Shown in pieces: positions 51,599 to 60,788 of a stretch of DNA of 64,000 nucleotides (positions are counted from its first letter, which is position 1; every line of letters begins with the position of its first letter). The notes under the pieces were generated by a model. The model ran no database searches and was not told where the DNA came from. It worked only from the letters and a program-made list of their open reading frames with translations. Position numbers and translations under genes: made by a program. Source of the stretch: Vulcanimicrobiota bacterium (GTDB taxonomy: Bacteria > Vulcanimicrobiota > Vulcanimicrobiia > Vulcanimicrobiales > Vulcanimicrobiaceae); the NCBI GenBank assembly GCA_003168375.1, contig PMSI01000003.1, positions 682,001 to 746,000 of the forward strand, written 5' to 3'.

Positions 51599-52109
51599 GG
51601 CCTGGCCCGACGTCGTCCTGGAGACCCTGAAAGCGAACGACGTTCGTCTCGCGGTATACGTCCCCGATAAAATCCTCATCCCCTTGATCGACGGCGTCCG
51701 GGCGGACCCGTTTTTCACCGCTCTGTGCGCGACGCGTGAGGAGGAGGCGGTCGGCATCTGCGCAGGAGCCTGGATGGGTGGGATGCGCAGCGTCCTGATG
51801 ATGCAGACGAGCGGATTCGGAAACATCCCCAACGCGCTCGCATCGCTCGCCGTGGCATACCAGATCCCGATCGTCTTGCTGATCTCCGAACGGGGGGCGC
51901 TCGGCGAGTTCAACGCCGGCCAGGTGTGGTCGAGCCGGGTCGTGGCTCCCGTCTGCACGGCACTCGGAATCCCGCATCACGCCATCGAGCGACTCGACGA
52001 CGTCGCGTTCATCCTCGATCGTTCGATCAAACAAGCAGTCGCGACGCAATCACCTGCTGCGCTGGTGCTCTCGCCGCTGTTGACCGGCGGAAAAGTGTTC
52101 GCCGGGTGA
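51579..52109 (+). CDS. ThDP-dependent decarboxylase, alpha (PYR) subunit, ComD-like
   Basis: A 176-residue protein equal to the N-terminal PYR domain of ThDP enzymes, with the activating Glu in CATREEEAVG. Small separate PYR and PP subunits are typical of sulfopyruvate decarboxylase (ComDE) and related phosphonopyruvate decarboxylases. It is translationally coupled to the upstream binding protein and the downstream beta subunit. Confidence 0.82.
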   Translation: MPSASDKAWPDVVLETLKANDVRLAVYVPDKILIPLIDGVRADPFFTALCATREEEAVGICAGAWMGGMRSVLMMQTSGFGNIPNALASLAVAYQIPIVLLISERGALGEFNAGQVWSSRVVAPVCTALGIPHHAIERLDDVAFILDRSIKQAVATQSPAALVLSPLLTGGKVFAG

Positions 52110-52696
52110 GCGAGCGCATGCAACGCATCGTTTTGATGCGCCGGCTCGCCGGCATGCTGCGCGACGAAGCCGTGGTCGGCGGCATCGGGAACACCAACTT
52201 CGATCTTTTCGCAGCCGGTCACCGTCCGCAGAATTTCTACATGCTCGGCAGCATGGGCCTCGCGTTCCCGATCGCGCTGGGGGTCGCCCTAGCACAACCG
52301 CAGCGACGCGTCATCGGGATCGAGGGCGACGGCTCGCTGCTGATGAACCTCGGCTGTCTCGCGACGATCGGGATGGTCGCGCCGCCGAATCTTACGCTGA
52401 TCGTGATGGACAATGCGTCGTACCAAATCACGGGCGGCCAGCCGTCCGCGAGCGCTGCGACGGCCGATTTCGTCGCCGTTGCGCGCGGCGCGGGGATCGC
52501 ACGAAGCGACTGGTCGCAGGATCCCGACGATTTCATACGGCTGGTGGACGCGGCGCTCCAGAGCAGCGGCCCGGCTCTGATCGGCGCTCGGATCGACGAA
52601 GCACCCGCCGCCGGCCAGCCGGCGCGCGACCCGGCGCAAATACGCGATCGCTTCATGCAGGCGATGGGCGCCCGCAAGGATTTCGGCGCGCCGTAG
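52106..52696 (+). CDS. ThDP-dependent decarboxylase, beta (PP) subunit, ComE-like
   Basis: A 196-residue protein from GTG 52106 (overlapping GTGA); ATG 52118 is an alternative. It carries the ThDP/Mg motif GDGSLLMNLGCLATI and MGLAFPIALGVALAQP of PP domains. With the alpha subunit it should decarboxylate a 2-oxoacid such as sulfopyruvate to an aldehyde. The importer genes beside it favour an organosulfonate substrate, but this is inference. Confidence 0.85.
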   Translation: MSERMQRIVLMRRLAGMLRDEAVVGGIGNTNFDLFAAGHRPQNFYMLGSMGLAFPIALGVALAQPQRRVIGIEGDGSLLMNLGCLATIGMVAPPNLTLIVMDNASYQITGGQPSASAATADFVAVARGAGIARSDWSQDPDDFIRLVDAALQSSGPALIGARIDEAPAAGQPARDPAQIRDRFMQAMGARKDFGAP

Positions 52697-52714
52697 CGAG
52701 GGCGCTTCGTTGCC

Positions 52715-53317
52715 CTACATGGGGGGCACGAGGCCGTTCTTTCCGACGTTGACGCGACCGCTCGAAAGCGAGCCATCGGGACCGCGCTGCGCGATAATGT
52801 AGACGTGCGCTCCGGGGACGAGCGCTTTCGCGTCGCCCGCTTCATATGCCACGATCGGCGTATCGTTGGAGACGATGAGCTTTTTCTCGCCGTCTTTGTA
52901 CTTGAGCGTGAGCACGCGGCCGCCGACGCTTTCGACCAGCGCGGTCGTGTCGACCGTTCCGTTGGTCATCGTGCTTTGCGGGCCGAGGTCGTAGGGCCGA
53001 TGTCCCTCGCCGTTGCCGCGCATCGCTTCGGGGAAGATGTGCACTTCTTGCGCGCGCAACGTCCCGTCGGGCTGAGTGACCGCCGCGCTGCCGACATACG
53101 TGCCGGGGACGATTTTCGCCAAGTCGGCCTTCACCACAGAGACGACGCGGAAGCCGTCGGTCAGCGTCACGCGGCGATTCTCACCTGCGGTCGCCACGGT
53201 GAGCACGTTGCCTTCGAGACTCACGATCGCGCCGCGAATCCGCGTCGTGTTGTCTTGCCCGAACGCCGGCACCGCGCCGAGCGCGAACAGGGACAAGAGG
53301 AGCGCGATGCGTTTCAT
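52715..53317 (-). CDS. Secreted DUF5666-like protein
   Basis: A 200-residue protein; ATG 53317 gives signal peptide MKRIALLLSLFALGAVPAFG. Two OB-like repeats (IRGAIVSLEGNVLTVATAG ... DGTLRAQEVHIFPE and ALVESVGGRVLTLKYKDGE ... DGSLSSGRV) match DUF5666-type domains. Function unknown. Only 20 bp separate its start from the divergent propeller gene. Confidence 0.8.
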   Translation of the reverse strand: MKRIALLLSLFALGAVPAFGQDNTTRIRGAIVSLEGNVLTVATAGENRRVTLTDGFRVVSVVKADLAKIVPGTYVGSAAVTQPDGTLRAQEVHIFPEAMRGNGEGHRPYDLGPQSTMTNGTVDTTALVESVGGRVLTLKYKDGEKKLIVSNDTPIVAYEAGDAKALVPGAHVYIIAQRGPDGSLSSGRVNVGKNGLVPPM

Positions 53318-53337
53318 CCAGAACCCCCTGCACCACG

Positions 53338-54354
53338 ATGCGTTGCCGCCGACAATTGTTCCTACTCGCCGCCGTCGGAAGCCTGATCGTTGCATCGCTG
53401 GGAAAACCGGCCGGATCGGTCTCCGCGGCGGGCAGCGACGCGATCCGCGGCAAGATCACCGAGTTCGCCGGGCCGACGGGCGGCGTGCTGCGATCGATCG
53501 CGCCCGGGCCCGACGGCAATATCTGGTTCGTCGAGGATAGCCGCGATACGATCGGGCGCATAACCCCGAGCGGCAAGGTGATGGAGTACCGGATCCCGAG
53601 GCCGCCGAGAACTTCGTCCGCGCAGCCGTTCGGCATCGCGCCGGGGCCCGACGGCAACCTGTGGTTCACCGAAGGGGCGCGGGGGCGGATCGGTCGGATC
53701 ACACCCTCGGGGACGATCGTCGAGTTCTTCATCCCCAACGGGGACAGTCAGCCCACGGGGATCACGGCCGGGCCCGATCGGGCGCTCTGGTTCACCGAGA
53801 ACGGCGCCAACAAGATCGGGCGGATCACGCTCACCGGAGCGACGACGGAATTCACGATTCCCTCGGCTCGCGCGTTTCCGTTTTCGATCGCCGCCGCACG
53901 CGACGGCAACCTCTGGTTCACCGAATACGGCGTCGGCAAGATCGGACGCATCACCCCCGCCGGTTCGATCACCGAATTCACTCTTCCGACCGCCAACGGA
54001 CATCCGTTCGGCATTGCCGCGGCACCCGACGGCAACCTGTGGTTCACGGAGAACTCCGCGGACAAGATCGGACGCATCACGCCCGCCGGCGCGATCAGCG
54101 AGTTCCCCCTATCGACGCCGAACGCCGGTCCGCTCGGCATCGCCGCGGGCGCGGACGGCAACGTGTGGTTCACCGAAGGCTCGCTGTCGAACCGCGCGCA
54201 CAAGATCGGACGCATCACGCCCGCGGGAGTCCTCACCGAATACCCGCTGCCGACGGCCGCAGCGCAACCGTTCGCGATCACCGTCGCATCCGACGGCAAG
54301 ATCTGGTTCACCGAGAATCAGCAAAACGCGAACCGCATCGGCCTCCTGCAGTAA
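53338..54354 (+). CDS. Secreted seven-bladed beta-propeller, virginiamycin B lyase-like
   Basis: A 338-residue protein with signal peptide FLLAAVGSLIVASLG. Seven repeats contain DGN(L/I)WFTE followed by IGRITPxG, one per blade, as in Vgb and NHL-like streptogramin lyases. Many environmental bacteria encode such proteins with no link to antibiotics. I cannot confirm Vgb catalytic His/Glu residues, so resistance should not be assumed. Confidence 0.87.
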   Translation: MRCRRQLFLLAAVGSLIVASLGKPAGSVSAAGSDAIRGKITEFAGPTGGVLRSIAPGPDGNIWFVEDSRDTIGRITPSGKVMEYRIPRPPRTSSAQPFGIAPGPDGNLWFTEGARGRIGRITPSGTIVEFFIPNGDSQPTGITAGPDRALWFTENGANKIGRITLTGATTEFTIPSARAFPFSIAAARDGNLWFTEYGVGKIGRITPAGSITEFTLPTANGHPFGIAAAPDGNLWFTENSADKIGRITPAGAISEFPLSTPNAGPLGIAAGADGNVWFTEGSLSNRAHKIGRITPAGVLTEYPLPTAAAQPFAITVASDGKIWFTENQQNANRIGLLQ

Positions 54355-55418
54355 TTCCCCTCGGTGCGAGGCTCAACGTGCAGGCGTCCCACCGGGCACG
54401 GGTGGAACGCGCACGAGCGCGTACAGCTCTCTCGCGATGCCTGGCGAACGTCTGGTGGTTCAGCGGAAACTCGAGCATGACGTGCAGGACGCTCAAAAAG
54501 TACAGCGCGATCATTCCCATGTCGTAGCTGTACGCGTAAACGGCCAACGAGCTCAGCCACACCGCCGCAATCAGTGCGACCCGGCTCTTCGGTATCTCGT
54601 GCCACTTGATGATCGACGTCTTCGAGAACCAATTGAGGTAGTGGTACGTGTACGCGAAGGCGATCAGCCGCATGACCGTGAGTCCTGCCGTCGAGTCGTA
54701 GATTTCGGTCAGCGATGCGCCGGTGCCGAGATGGAACAGCTTGATCAGTTCCGCGTTGAGCGTCTGGAACGAACCGTAACTGTGGCGCACATAGTCCCCG
54801 ACCGTCGAGCCGAGGGCCGAGGGCCGAGGGAGCATACACGAAGAAACTCACCGCGCACAGGAAGAAGACGATGAGGGACAATATGCCCGATCGACTTCGT
54901 CCCTTCAGGGCACCGAAGAGCACGAACGCCGCCGTAAAGACGAAGACGTGCACGATCGTGATCAGGAAGAACGCGACGAGCCCGAAATAGCGTGAGCTGC
55001 TGACGAACACCAGCGACAGCGCGGTGAGCACGACGAGTACGGCCGACACCGCCTTGTTCTTGACGAACACGAGCACACATGCCGAGACGAAGACGATATA
55101 GAACAGTCCGATCTCGTATGCCGGAGAGAATGTCACTCGCAGAATCCTCTCGGCCGCGAGACCATACAGCATGACGGCCAGCGTTACGGCGACGAGCGCC
55201 AGCCAATACCGCTCGGCCGGCCACGCCCGCCGGGCCGCGCCGGCTTTCACGAAATATTCTCGATCGTGAAGCCAAGAGATCTCGGTCAGATAGTGCAGCG
55301 GTCCGAGCACCGCATACGAGAACAGGAACAGCTCGAACGGAAACACATACGCCGCAAGGCATGAAAGCGCCATCAGGCCGATGTTGGCGTAGTTGATCGT
55401 ATCGGCGCTCGACCTCAC
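54308..55418 (-). pseudogene. Multi-pass membrane protein, out of frame at a 7-bp tandem repeat
   Basis: GTG 55418 overlaps the DUF2277 stop. The first about 200 residues contain six or more hydrophobic helices and conserved-looking His motifs (GPLHYLTEISWLHD, ITIVHVFVF). At 54810-54830 three copies of CCGAGGG shift the frame, and the written frame then becomes Arg-rich nonsense. Removing one unit gives YAPSALGSTVGDYVRH and continues through AYTYHYLNWFSK and LHVMLEFPLNH to the stop at 54308 (about 367 residues). Spaced His in membrane helices vaguely recall Brp/Blh-type oxygenases; that link is weak. Confidence 0.75.
54810..54830. repeat. Heptanucleotide tandem repeat (CCGAGGG x 3) inside a coding region
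   Basis: Three perfect 7-bp units. Because 7 is not a multiple of 3, each unit gained or lost changes the reading frame of the membrane-protein gene. Two units restore it, three do not. Confidence 0.95.
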
Positions 55419-55699
55419 GCTCCGGAGGCGCTCGTCCCAAACCTTGCAGCGGCCCGTGCGTGCCCCTTTGCGGCCTTTTCTTCTCGGTTCTTCGGCGTCG
55501 TGTTCGTTTCGAGGGCTCGCAAAAGGCGCGCCGAGATAGCGGCTACGTCATCGACTGCCGCCAGGAACGAAGCTTCGTTTCCCTTCGAAGGCTTTGTGAA
55601 ACCGCTGATCTTTCTCACGAACTGCAGCGAAGCAGCGTGAATCTCGTCGGCAGAGACCGGCGGATCGAAGTTGAAAAGGGTCTTGATATTCCTGCACAT
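55415..55699 (-). CDS. DUF2277 family protein
   Basis: A 94-residue protein starting MCRNIKTLFNFDPPVSADEI, the fixed signature of DUF2277, with LQFVRKISGF a few residues later. Role unknown. It is upstream of and overlaps the membrane-protein gene by 4 nt (GTGA). Confidence 0.92.
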   Translation of the reverse strand: MCRNIKTLFNFDPPVSADEIHAASLQFVRKISGFTKPSKGNEASFLAAVDDVAAISARLLRALETNTTPKNREEKAAKGHARAAARFGTSASGA

Positions 55700-55739
55700 C
55701 GTTTACTCGCTAAGCGTGCGTCGCCCGGCCGGCACCCTC

Positions 55740-56771
55740 ATGGCTGGAATCGCGACGTGTCCGGAGAAGCGTCTGGGAGGCGCGCCCTTTGGAGGACGTT
55801 GGGTTATCGATCGCCGGGATTTTACGACGCTACTCGGAGCTTCGCTGCTCGCCCCCGCACTCCCAGGCTGCGCGCGGACGGCGGTAGAGGAGCCGTCGCG
55901 TGCCATCGCGCCGGCGTCGTTTGCGGACACCGTACGGACGATCCGCGCAGCGATCGCCCGCGACGCTGCGGATCCCCTGGTCCTTCCCGCCGGGTTATCC
56001 CGGCTGTACGAGCACGGGCGACCGGTGGAGCACGCGGTCGTGCTCTTCCACGGCTTCACCAACTGCCCCCAACAGTTCGACGAGCTCGCCCGCGGCTATT
56101 ACGCGCGCGGCTGCAACGTGTACGTGCCGCGCATCCCCCACCACGGTCTGAAGGATCGGCTGACCCACGATCTCGACAACCTCACCGTGAGCGAGCTCCA
56201 GCGCTTCGCGGAGGAGACGTTCGCTCTGGCGCGCGGCCTCGGCACGACCGTCGCGGCGCTCGGGCTCTCGCTTGGCGGCGCGCTCGTGCTCTGGCTGGCG
56301 AAGACGCAGCCGATCGATCTCGCCGTCCCGATCGCGCCGTTCCTCCTGCCGCTGCCGGACCCGCAGTTCGTCGGAGCGCCGGCGCTACGGTTGCTGCGCA
56401 GCATCCCCAGCATGTATTGGTGGTGGGACATCCGCATAAAGGCGCGCTCCAAGCCTGATTACGCCTACCCCGGCTATCCAACGCACGCGATCGCGGAGCT
56501 GGTCTTCTTCGGCGACGCGATCCGCTCCGGCGCATCGACGACGAAGCCCCAAGGCCGGCACTGCGTCGTCGTCCTCAACGAGCAAGACAACGCCGTCGAC
56601 AATCGCGTCACGCGAAGCCTGCTCGCAACGTGGAACCGTAACGGCGCGGGCTACCGCGAACTGGTGCTTTCCGGAATGCCGCCGAAGCGGCATGACGTCA
56701 TCGACCCAACGACCTTCCCTCAGGCACGTTCCCTCGTCTACCCGAAGCTCGAATCGGTGGTCCTCGGCTGA
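55740..56771 (+). CDS. Exported alpha/beta hydrolase (Tat-type lipoprotein)
   Basis: A 343-residue protein from ATG 55740. An RRDF twin-arginine-like motif precedes a hydrophobic stretch ending in a lipobox (APALPGC), so it is probably an anchored lipoprotein. The hydrolase core has HGFTNCPQQF (oxyanion) and the nucleophile elbow GLSLGG, with an acid in NEQDNAVD. A His follows near the C-terminus (PKRHDVID). Likely an esterase or lipase; substrate unknown. Confidence 0.85.
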   Translation: MAGIATCPEKRLGGAPFGGRWVIDRRDFTTLLGASLLAPALPGCARTAVEEPSRAIAPASFADTVRTIRAAIARDAADPLVLPAGLSRLYEHGRPVEHAVVLFHGFTNCPQQFDELARGYYARGCNVYVPRIPHHGLKDRLTHDLDNLTVSELQRFAEETFALARGLGTTVAALGLSLGGALVLWLAKTQPIDLAVPIAPFLLPLPDPQFVGAPALRLLRSIPSMYWWWDIRIKARSKPDYAYPGYPTHAIAELVFFGDAIRSGASTTKPQGRHCVVVLNEQDNAVDNRVTRSLLATWNRNGAGYRELVLSGMPPKRHDVIDPTTFPQARSLVYPKLESVVLG

Positions 56772-56787
56772 CGCCCCGCCCAATCGG

Positions 56788-57144
56788 CTACTTGCGATGG
56801 TGCAGGATGAACTGATTGCCCTCGGGATCTTCGCCGAACGCCATGTGACACACCGGCGTATCGGTGATCTCGCCGCCCTCGTGGAACTTCACGCCGCGGC
56901 CCTTCGCAAGGTCGACCGCCTTTGCGACATCGTCGACAGCGAACAGCGCGCTGCCGCTGGGAGTCGCTGCGCCGCCTTCGGTGCCATAGATGCCGAAACT
57001 GCTCCCGTCCGGGAACGCCCACTCGGCCAGACGCCCCTCCCACTCGGTCTCGGGCGCCGCGCCGAGCAACTCCGTGTAGAATCCCTTCAGGGCGGCGACG
57101 TCTCCAACAGTATAGTACGTCGCATCGATCCCAGTGACTTTCAT
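56788..57144 (-). CDS. VOC-family protein
   Basis: A 118-residue single-domain glyoxalase-like protein: VTGIDATYYTVGDVAALKGFYTELLG at the N-terminus and FGEDPEGNQFILH at the C-terminus. Substrate and metal use are not evident. It is followed downstream by the convergent hydrolase gene. Confidence 0.87.
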   Translation of the reverse strand: MKVTGIDATYYTVGDVAALKGFYTELLGAAPETEWEGRLAEWAFPDGSSFGIYGTEGGAATPSGSALFAVDDVAKAVDLAKGRGVKFHEGGEITDTPVCHMAFGEDPEGNQFILHHRK

Positions 57145-57195
57145 GCCGGTGCTCCATTCGAACGAGAGGCGAGTCCAGAACGTACGAAGGTCGCC

Positions 57196-57960
57196 CTAGC
57201 CCTCCTGCTCGGTGGGCCGGATGAGCATCTCGTTGACCGCCACGTGACGCGGGCGGCCGATCACGTACAGGATCGCGTCCGCGATATCCCGCGCCTCGAG
57301 CCGTTCCATCCCAGCGAAGCGCTTCTTCATCTGCTCCTGAACTTCGGGACGATTGTGACCCGCGAGCTCGGTCGTGACGGCACCGGGCTCGACCAGCGCG
57401 ACCCGAACGTGCTGCCGCGTCACTTCCTGGCGCAGCGCTTCGCTGTACGCACCGACCGCGAACTTCGTCGCGTTGTAGACGCCTGCGTTTGCGCGGGCGA
57501 CACGGCCCGCGACCGAGCTGACGTTCACGACGTCGGCGACGCGGCGCGGTTCGCTCTCGGCCGCCCGCAGGAGGTGCGGCAGCGCGGCGAGCGTGCATCG
57601 CATCAGCGCGGTAAGGTTCAGGTCGACCATCCGCTGCCATTCGGCCGGATCGGCGCCCGGGATGGCGCCCAGGAGCATCACGCCGGCGTTGTTCACCAGC
57701 GCGTCGAGGCGGCCGAACTTCTCCGCCGTGCGCTCGACGATCGCCCCCGCTTGCGCCGGGTCCACGATATCCGCTTCGAGCACGAGCGCCTCGACGCCGC
57801 AGGCGCGAATCCGCGGAGCGAGGGCATCGAGGCGATCCTTGCGACGCGCTGCGATCGCGACGTTCATCCCGGCCGCGGCGAGCGCGAGGGCCGTCGCTTC
57901 CCCGATCCCGGAGCTGGCGCCGGTCACGAGCGCCGCCGTGCCTTTGAGGGTCTGTGTCAT
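57196..57960 (-). CDS. SDR-family NAD(P)-dependent oxidoreductase
   Basis: A 254-residue short-chain dehydrogenase with TGASSGIGE cofactor motif, NNAG, catalytic Ser in NVSSVAG and YNATK (Tyr/Lys). The AARRKDRL segment after the second strand suggests NADP preference. It is like YdfG-type serine/3-hydroxy acid dehydrogenases. Same-strand neighbour of the VOC gene, 51 bp apart. Confidence 0.93.
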   Translation of the reverse strand: MTQTLKGTAALVTGASSGIGEATALALAAAGMNVAIAARRKDRLDALAPRIRACGVEALVLEADIVDPAQAGAIVERTAEKFGRLDALVNNAGVMLLGAIPGADPAEWQRMVDLNLTALMRCTLAALPHLLRAAESEPRRVADVVNVSSVAGRVARANAGVYNATKFAVGAYSEALRQEVTRQHVRVALVEPGAVTTELAGHNRPEVQEQMKKRFAGMERLEARDIADAILYVIGRPRHVAVNEMLIRPTEQEG

Positions 57961-58028
57961 GGAACCCTGGACACGCGAACCGGCTGGAAAGAGGCGTCGC
58001 CGATCCGTCCGCAGCAGGCGTCCTCACG

Positions 58029-58619
58029 ATGCCGGCTTCTCCTCCCCTTGCTCGCGCCTTGCGCGCCGCGCTGCTCTTCCGGCAACCGTCGCTCGATCCG
58101 GCGCAGCTTCCGGCGGCGCTCTTCGTCGACACGGCCGCCCACTGCGATGAAGCGGATCGTGTCTACCAGGCGGCGATCGCCGGCGTGCTCGCGTCCGACG
58201 CCGCGCGCGACGTGCTTGCGGCCGCGAGCACCTTTCGGGAACGCGTTCGCGAGATCCGCGCGGCCGCGCGAACCGAGATCGACGCGCTCCTCGTCCGCAG
58301 CGGAAACGTTGGGATCGACTTCGATCCGCTCGACGTCGTGTCGCCCCGGGTCGGCGGACTGAATCACGTCGAGATCGTGCGGCTCGCCGACCTCTGCGAC
58401 CGCGCGCGGCTGCAGGTCGGCGGCTTGCGCAGCGAGGCGAACGCGCGGATCGCGCCACTCCTCTCGGAGGACTCGCGCAGCGAACTCGCTTCCGCCAAGC
58501 GCGCGCGCATCGCCGCTTTCCACGGCGCCGTGCACGCCGAGCTCGCGCGGTTGGGCCCGCTCGAGCGCTTCTCTCAAACCGTCGAGTCGCTCGCGACGCT
58601 CGCCGACGGTTGGTATTAG
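58029..58619 (+). CDS. Hypothetical helical protein (196 aa)
   Basis: Rightward gene; ATG 58029 is preferred because the upstream extension to 57954 overlaps the divergent SDR start. Almost entirely helical (DEADRVYQAAIAGVLASDAARDVLAAA ... RARLQVGGLRSEANARIAPLL), without recognisable motifs. Its stop overlaps the convergent esterase stop by 4 nt. Confidence 0.65.
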   Translation: MPASPPLARALRAALLFRQPSLDPAQLPAALFVDTAAHCDEADRVYQAAIAGVLASDAARDVLAAASTFRERVREIRAAARTEIDALLVRSGNVGIDFDPLDVVSPRVGGLNHVEIVRLADLCDRARLQVGGLRSEANARIAPLLSEDSRSELASAKRARIAAFHGAVHAELARLGPLERFSQTVESLATLADGWY

Positions 58620-59566
58620 CGAACCGCGGGCTGCGCTCCCAGCGCATCGCCGACCGCCTTGCCGGCGTAGACCACGGCTTCGCGGCCTTGCTCGAAGAGC
58701 GCGACGAACGAGAAGAACGCGTGGATCATCCCGGGATACACCTTGAGGTCGACCGCGACGCCGTCGGCGCGCAGCCGCTCCGCGTAGGCGACGCCCTGGT
58801 CGTGCAGCGGGTCGCACTCGGCCAGGATGATCGTCGCAGGCGGCAGCCCCCGCAACGTCTGGGCACGCGTGGCCAGGACGTACGGGATCTCCATCATCTC
58901 CGGTCGCGGGACGTGGCAACGCCCGTAGAACGCCATGCGCTCGCCGGTCAGAAAGTGGCCGTCTTTGTAGGCCGTGTATGACCCGCTGGTGGTGTCGTGG
59001 TCAACGCCGGGATAGACCAGCATCTGATACGCGATGCGCGGGCCGCCGGCGTCGCGCGCCTTGAGCGCCACGTTGGCGGCGAGCCCGCCGCCGGCACTGT
59101 CGCCGCCGACCGCGAGCCGCGCCGGGTCCGCGCCGAACTCCGCGCCGTGCGCCGCGAGCCACTCCGTCGCCGCGTAGCAGTCCTCGAACGGCTGCGGCGC
59201 CGGATGTTCCGGCGCCAGCCGATAGTCGACCGACGCGACGACGCATTCGCTCGCGCGTGTCAGCAGGCGGCACACCGCGTCGTAGCTGTCGCGGCTGCCG
59301 CACACCCAGCCGCCGCCGTGGTAGAACACGAACAGCGGACACGGCTCGCTCGCGCCCTCCGGCGTGTAGATGCGGATCGGGATCGGACCGCGCGGCCCCG
59401 GCGCCTCGACGTCGCGCACGCTGCCGACCTCAACCGGTGGACCGCCGAGCCGCGAGAACGTCTCCTCGAAGAGTGCGCGCGCTTCGGGGAGCGGGATCGT
59501 CTCGATCGGGGGCCGGTTCAGCGACGCGACGTAGTCGAGGAAGTCGCGCGCTTTCGGGTCCAGCAT
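58616..59566 (-). CDS. HSL-family alpha/beta-hydrolase esterase
   Basis: A 316-residue protein of the hormone-sensitive-lipase group: oxyanion HGGGWV, nucleophile GGDSAGGG, acid in ECDPLHDQG and His in GMIHAFFSF. It hydrolyses short acyl esters. Start ATG 59566; the ADH gene upstream on the same strand ends 11 bp before it. Confidence 0.92.
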   Translation of the reverse strand: MLDPKARDFLDYVASLNRPPIETIPLPEARALFEETFSRLGGPPVEVGSVRDVEAPGPRGPIPIRIYTPEGASEPCPLFVFYHGGGWVCGSRDSYDAVCRLLTRASECVVASVDYRLAPEHPAPQPFEDCYAATEWLAAHGAEFGADPARLAVGGDSAGGGLAANVALKARDAGGPRIAYQMLVYPGVDHDTTSGSYTAYKDGHFLTGERMAFYGRCHVPRPEMMEIPYVLATRAQTLRGLPPATIILAECDPLHDQGVAYAERLRADGVAVDLKVYPGMIHAFFSFVALFEQGREAVVYAGKAVGDALGAQPAVR

Positions 59567-59576
59567 GAACGGTCTC

Positions 59577-60725
59577 CTACGGGATGCACACGCTGCGCAC
59601 GACGTGACCGTCGGCGAGCGCGTCGAGCGATTCGTTGAGCTGATCGAGGCCGATCGTTCCGGTGATCAGCCGTTCGACGGGAAGCCTTCCGCTGCGCCAG
59701 AGCGCGATGTACCGCGGGATGTCGCGCTGCGGCACCGACGAGCCCATGAAACTGCCTTTGAGCGTGCGGTCTTGCCGCACGAGCAGGCTGTGCGGGACCG
59801 CGCACGTCGCCTCGTTGCGCGGCAATCCCACCGCCACGGTCGTGCCGCCGGTTCCGGTCGACGCCAATGCGTCCTCGAGCACCTGCGCGCTGCCGACCGC
59901 TTCGATCGCGTACCGTGCGCCGTGACCGCCGAGCGCTGCGCGCACGCGCGCCGGCACCTCACCTTCGCCGGGATCGACGGTCGCGGTCGCGCCGAGCTCC
60001 ATCGCGAGGGCTCGTTTCTCTTCGACCGGATCGACCACCACGATGCTGATCGCGCCGGCGACGACCGCGCCGAGCAGCGCCATCAATCCGACCCCGCCGC
60101 CGCCGAAGACGGCGACGCTGGTCCCCGCCTCCACGTTCGCCGCGTTCAGCACCGCCCCGAGACCGGTGAGCGCCGCGCAGCCGAACAGCGCCGCGATCTG
60201 CAGCGGCGTGTCGGCTGGGATGCGCACCAGCGATTCCTCGGCGCAGATCGTGCGCTCGGCGAAGCCGCCCACGCCGAGCTGGGTGAAGAGCGGCGCGTCT
60301 TTGTGCCGCATGCGCCGCGCGCCGCGCAGCAGCGTGCCGGCCATGTTGGCACGGTTCCCATGTTCGCAGAGTGCGGGGCGTCCCGACGCGCACTCGACGC
60401 AGTGCCCGCACATCGGCACGAACGAGAAGACGACCTTGTCGCCAGGCTGGACGCGGCTCACGCCGGGCCCGATCGCTTCGACGGTACCGGCCGCTTCGTG
60501 CCCGATCACCATTGGGAGCGGCCGCACCCACGTCGCATCGACGGTCGACAGATCGGAGTGACACACGCCGACGCTCGCCACCGCGACTTGCACTTCGCCG
60601 TACTCGAGCGGATCGAGCTCGACCTCGGCGATCTGAATCGGACGGCTCGTCGCGTACGGCCGCGGGGCGGCTTGCCGCACCAGGATCGCCGCGCGACCGG
60701 TCTTCGTGGGCCTCGTGCGCTCCAT
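59577..60725 (-). CDS. Zinc-dependent alcohol dehydrogenase
   Basis: A 382-residue MDR protein from ATG 60725; the frame upstream to 61367 is antisense to another gene. Catalytic zinc ligands are in GVCHSD and GHEAAG, structural zinc cysteines in CGHCVECASGRPALC, and the Rossmann motif is FGGGGVG. It belongs to the class III/Rxyl-like NAD alcohol dehydrogenases. It is followed by the esterase, so the pair may process an ester-derived alcohol. Confidence 0.93.
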   Translation of the reverse strand: MERTRPTKTGRAAILVRQAAPRPYATSRPIQIAEVELDPLEYGEVQVAVASVGVCHSDLSTVDATWVRPLPMVIGHEAAGTVEAIGPGVSRVQPGDKVVFSFVPMCGHCVECASGRPALCEHGNRANMAGTLLRGARRMRHKDAPLFTQLGVGGFAERTICAEESLVRIPADTPLQIAALFGCAALTGLGAVLNAANVEAGTSVAVFGGGGVGLMALLGAVVAGAISIVVVDPVEEKRALAMELGATATVDPGEGEVPARVRAALGGHGARYAIEAVGSAQVLEDALASTGTGGTTVAVGLPRNEATCAVPHSLLVRQDRTLKGSFMGSSVPQRDIPRYIALWRSGRLPVERLITGTIGLDQLNESLDALADGHVVRSVCIP

Positions 60726-60788
60726 GGTAGGTCCGTTCGGCGGCTCGTTCGAAGCGTCCGCTCCCCCATATGCGACCGGAGGGTGCAA

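Noticed and set aside
53338-54354. Virginiamycin B lyase as an antibiotic-resistance gene
   Set aside because: The protein carries a signal peptide and such propellers are common in environmental bacteria; catalytic residues were not confirmed.
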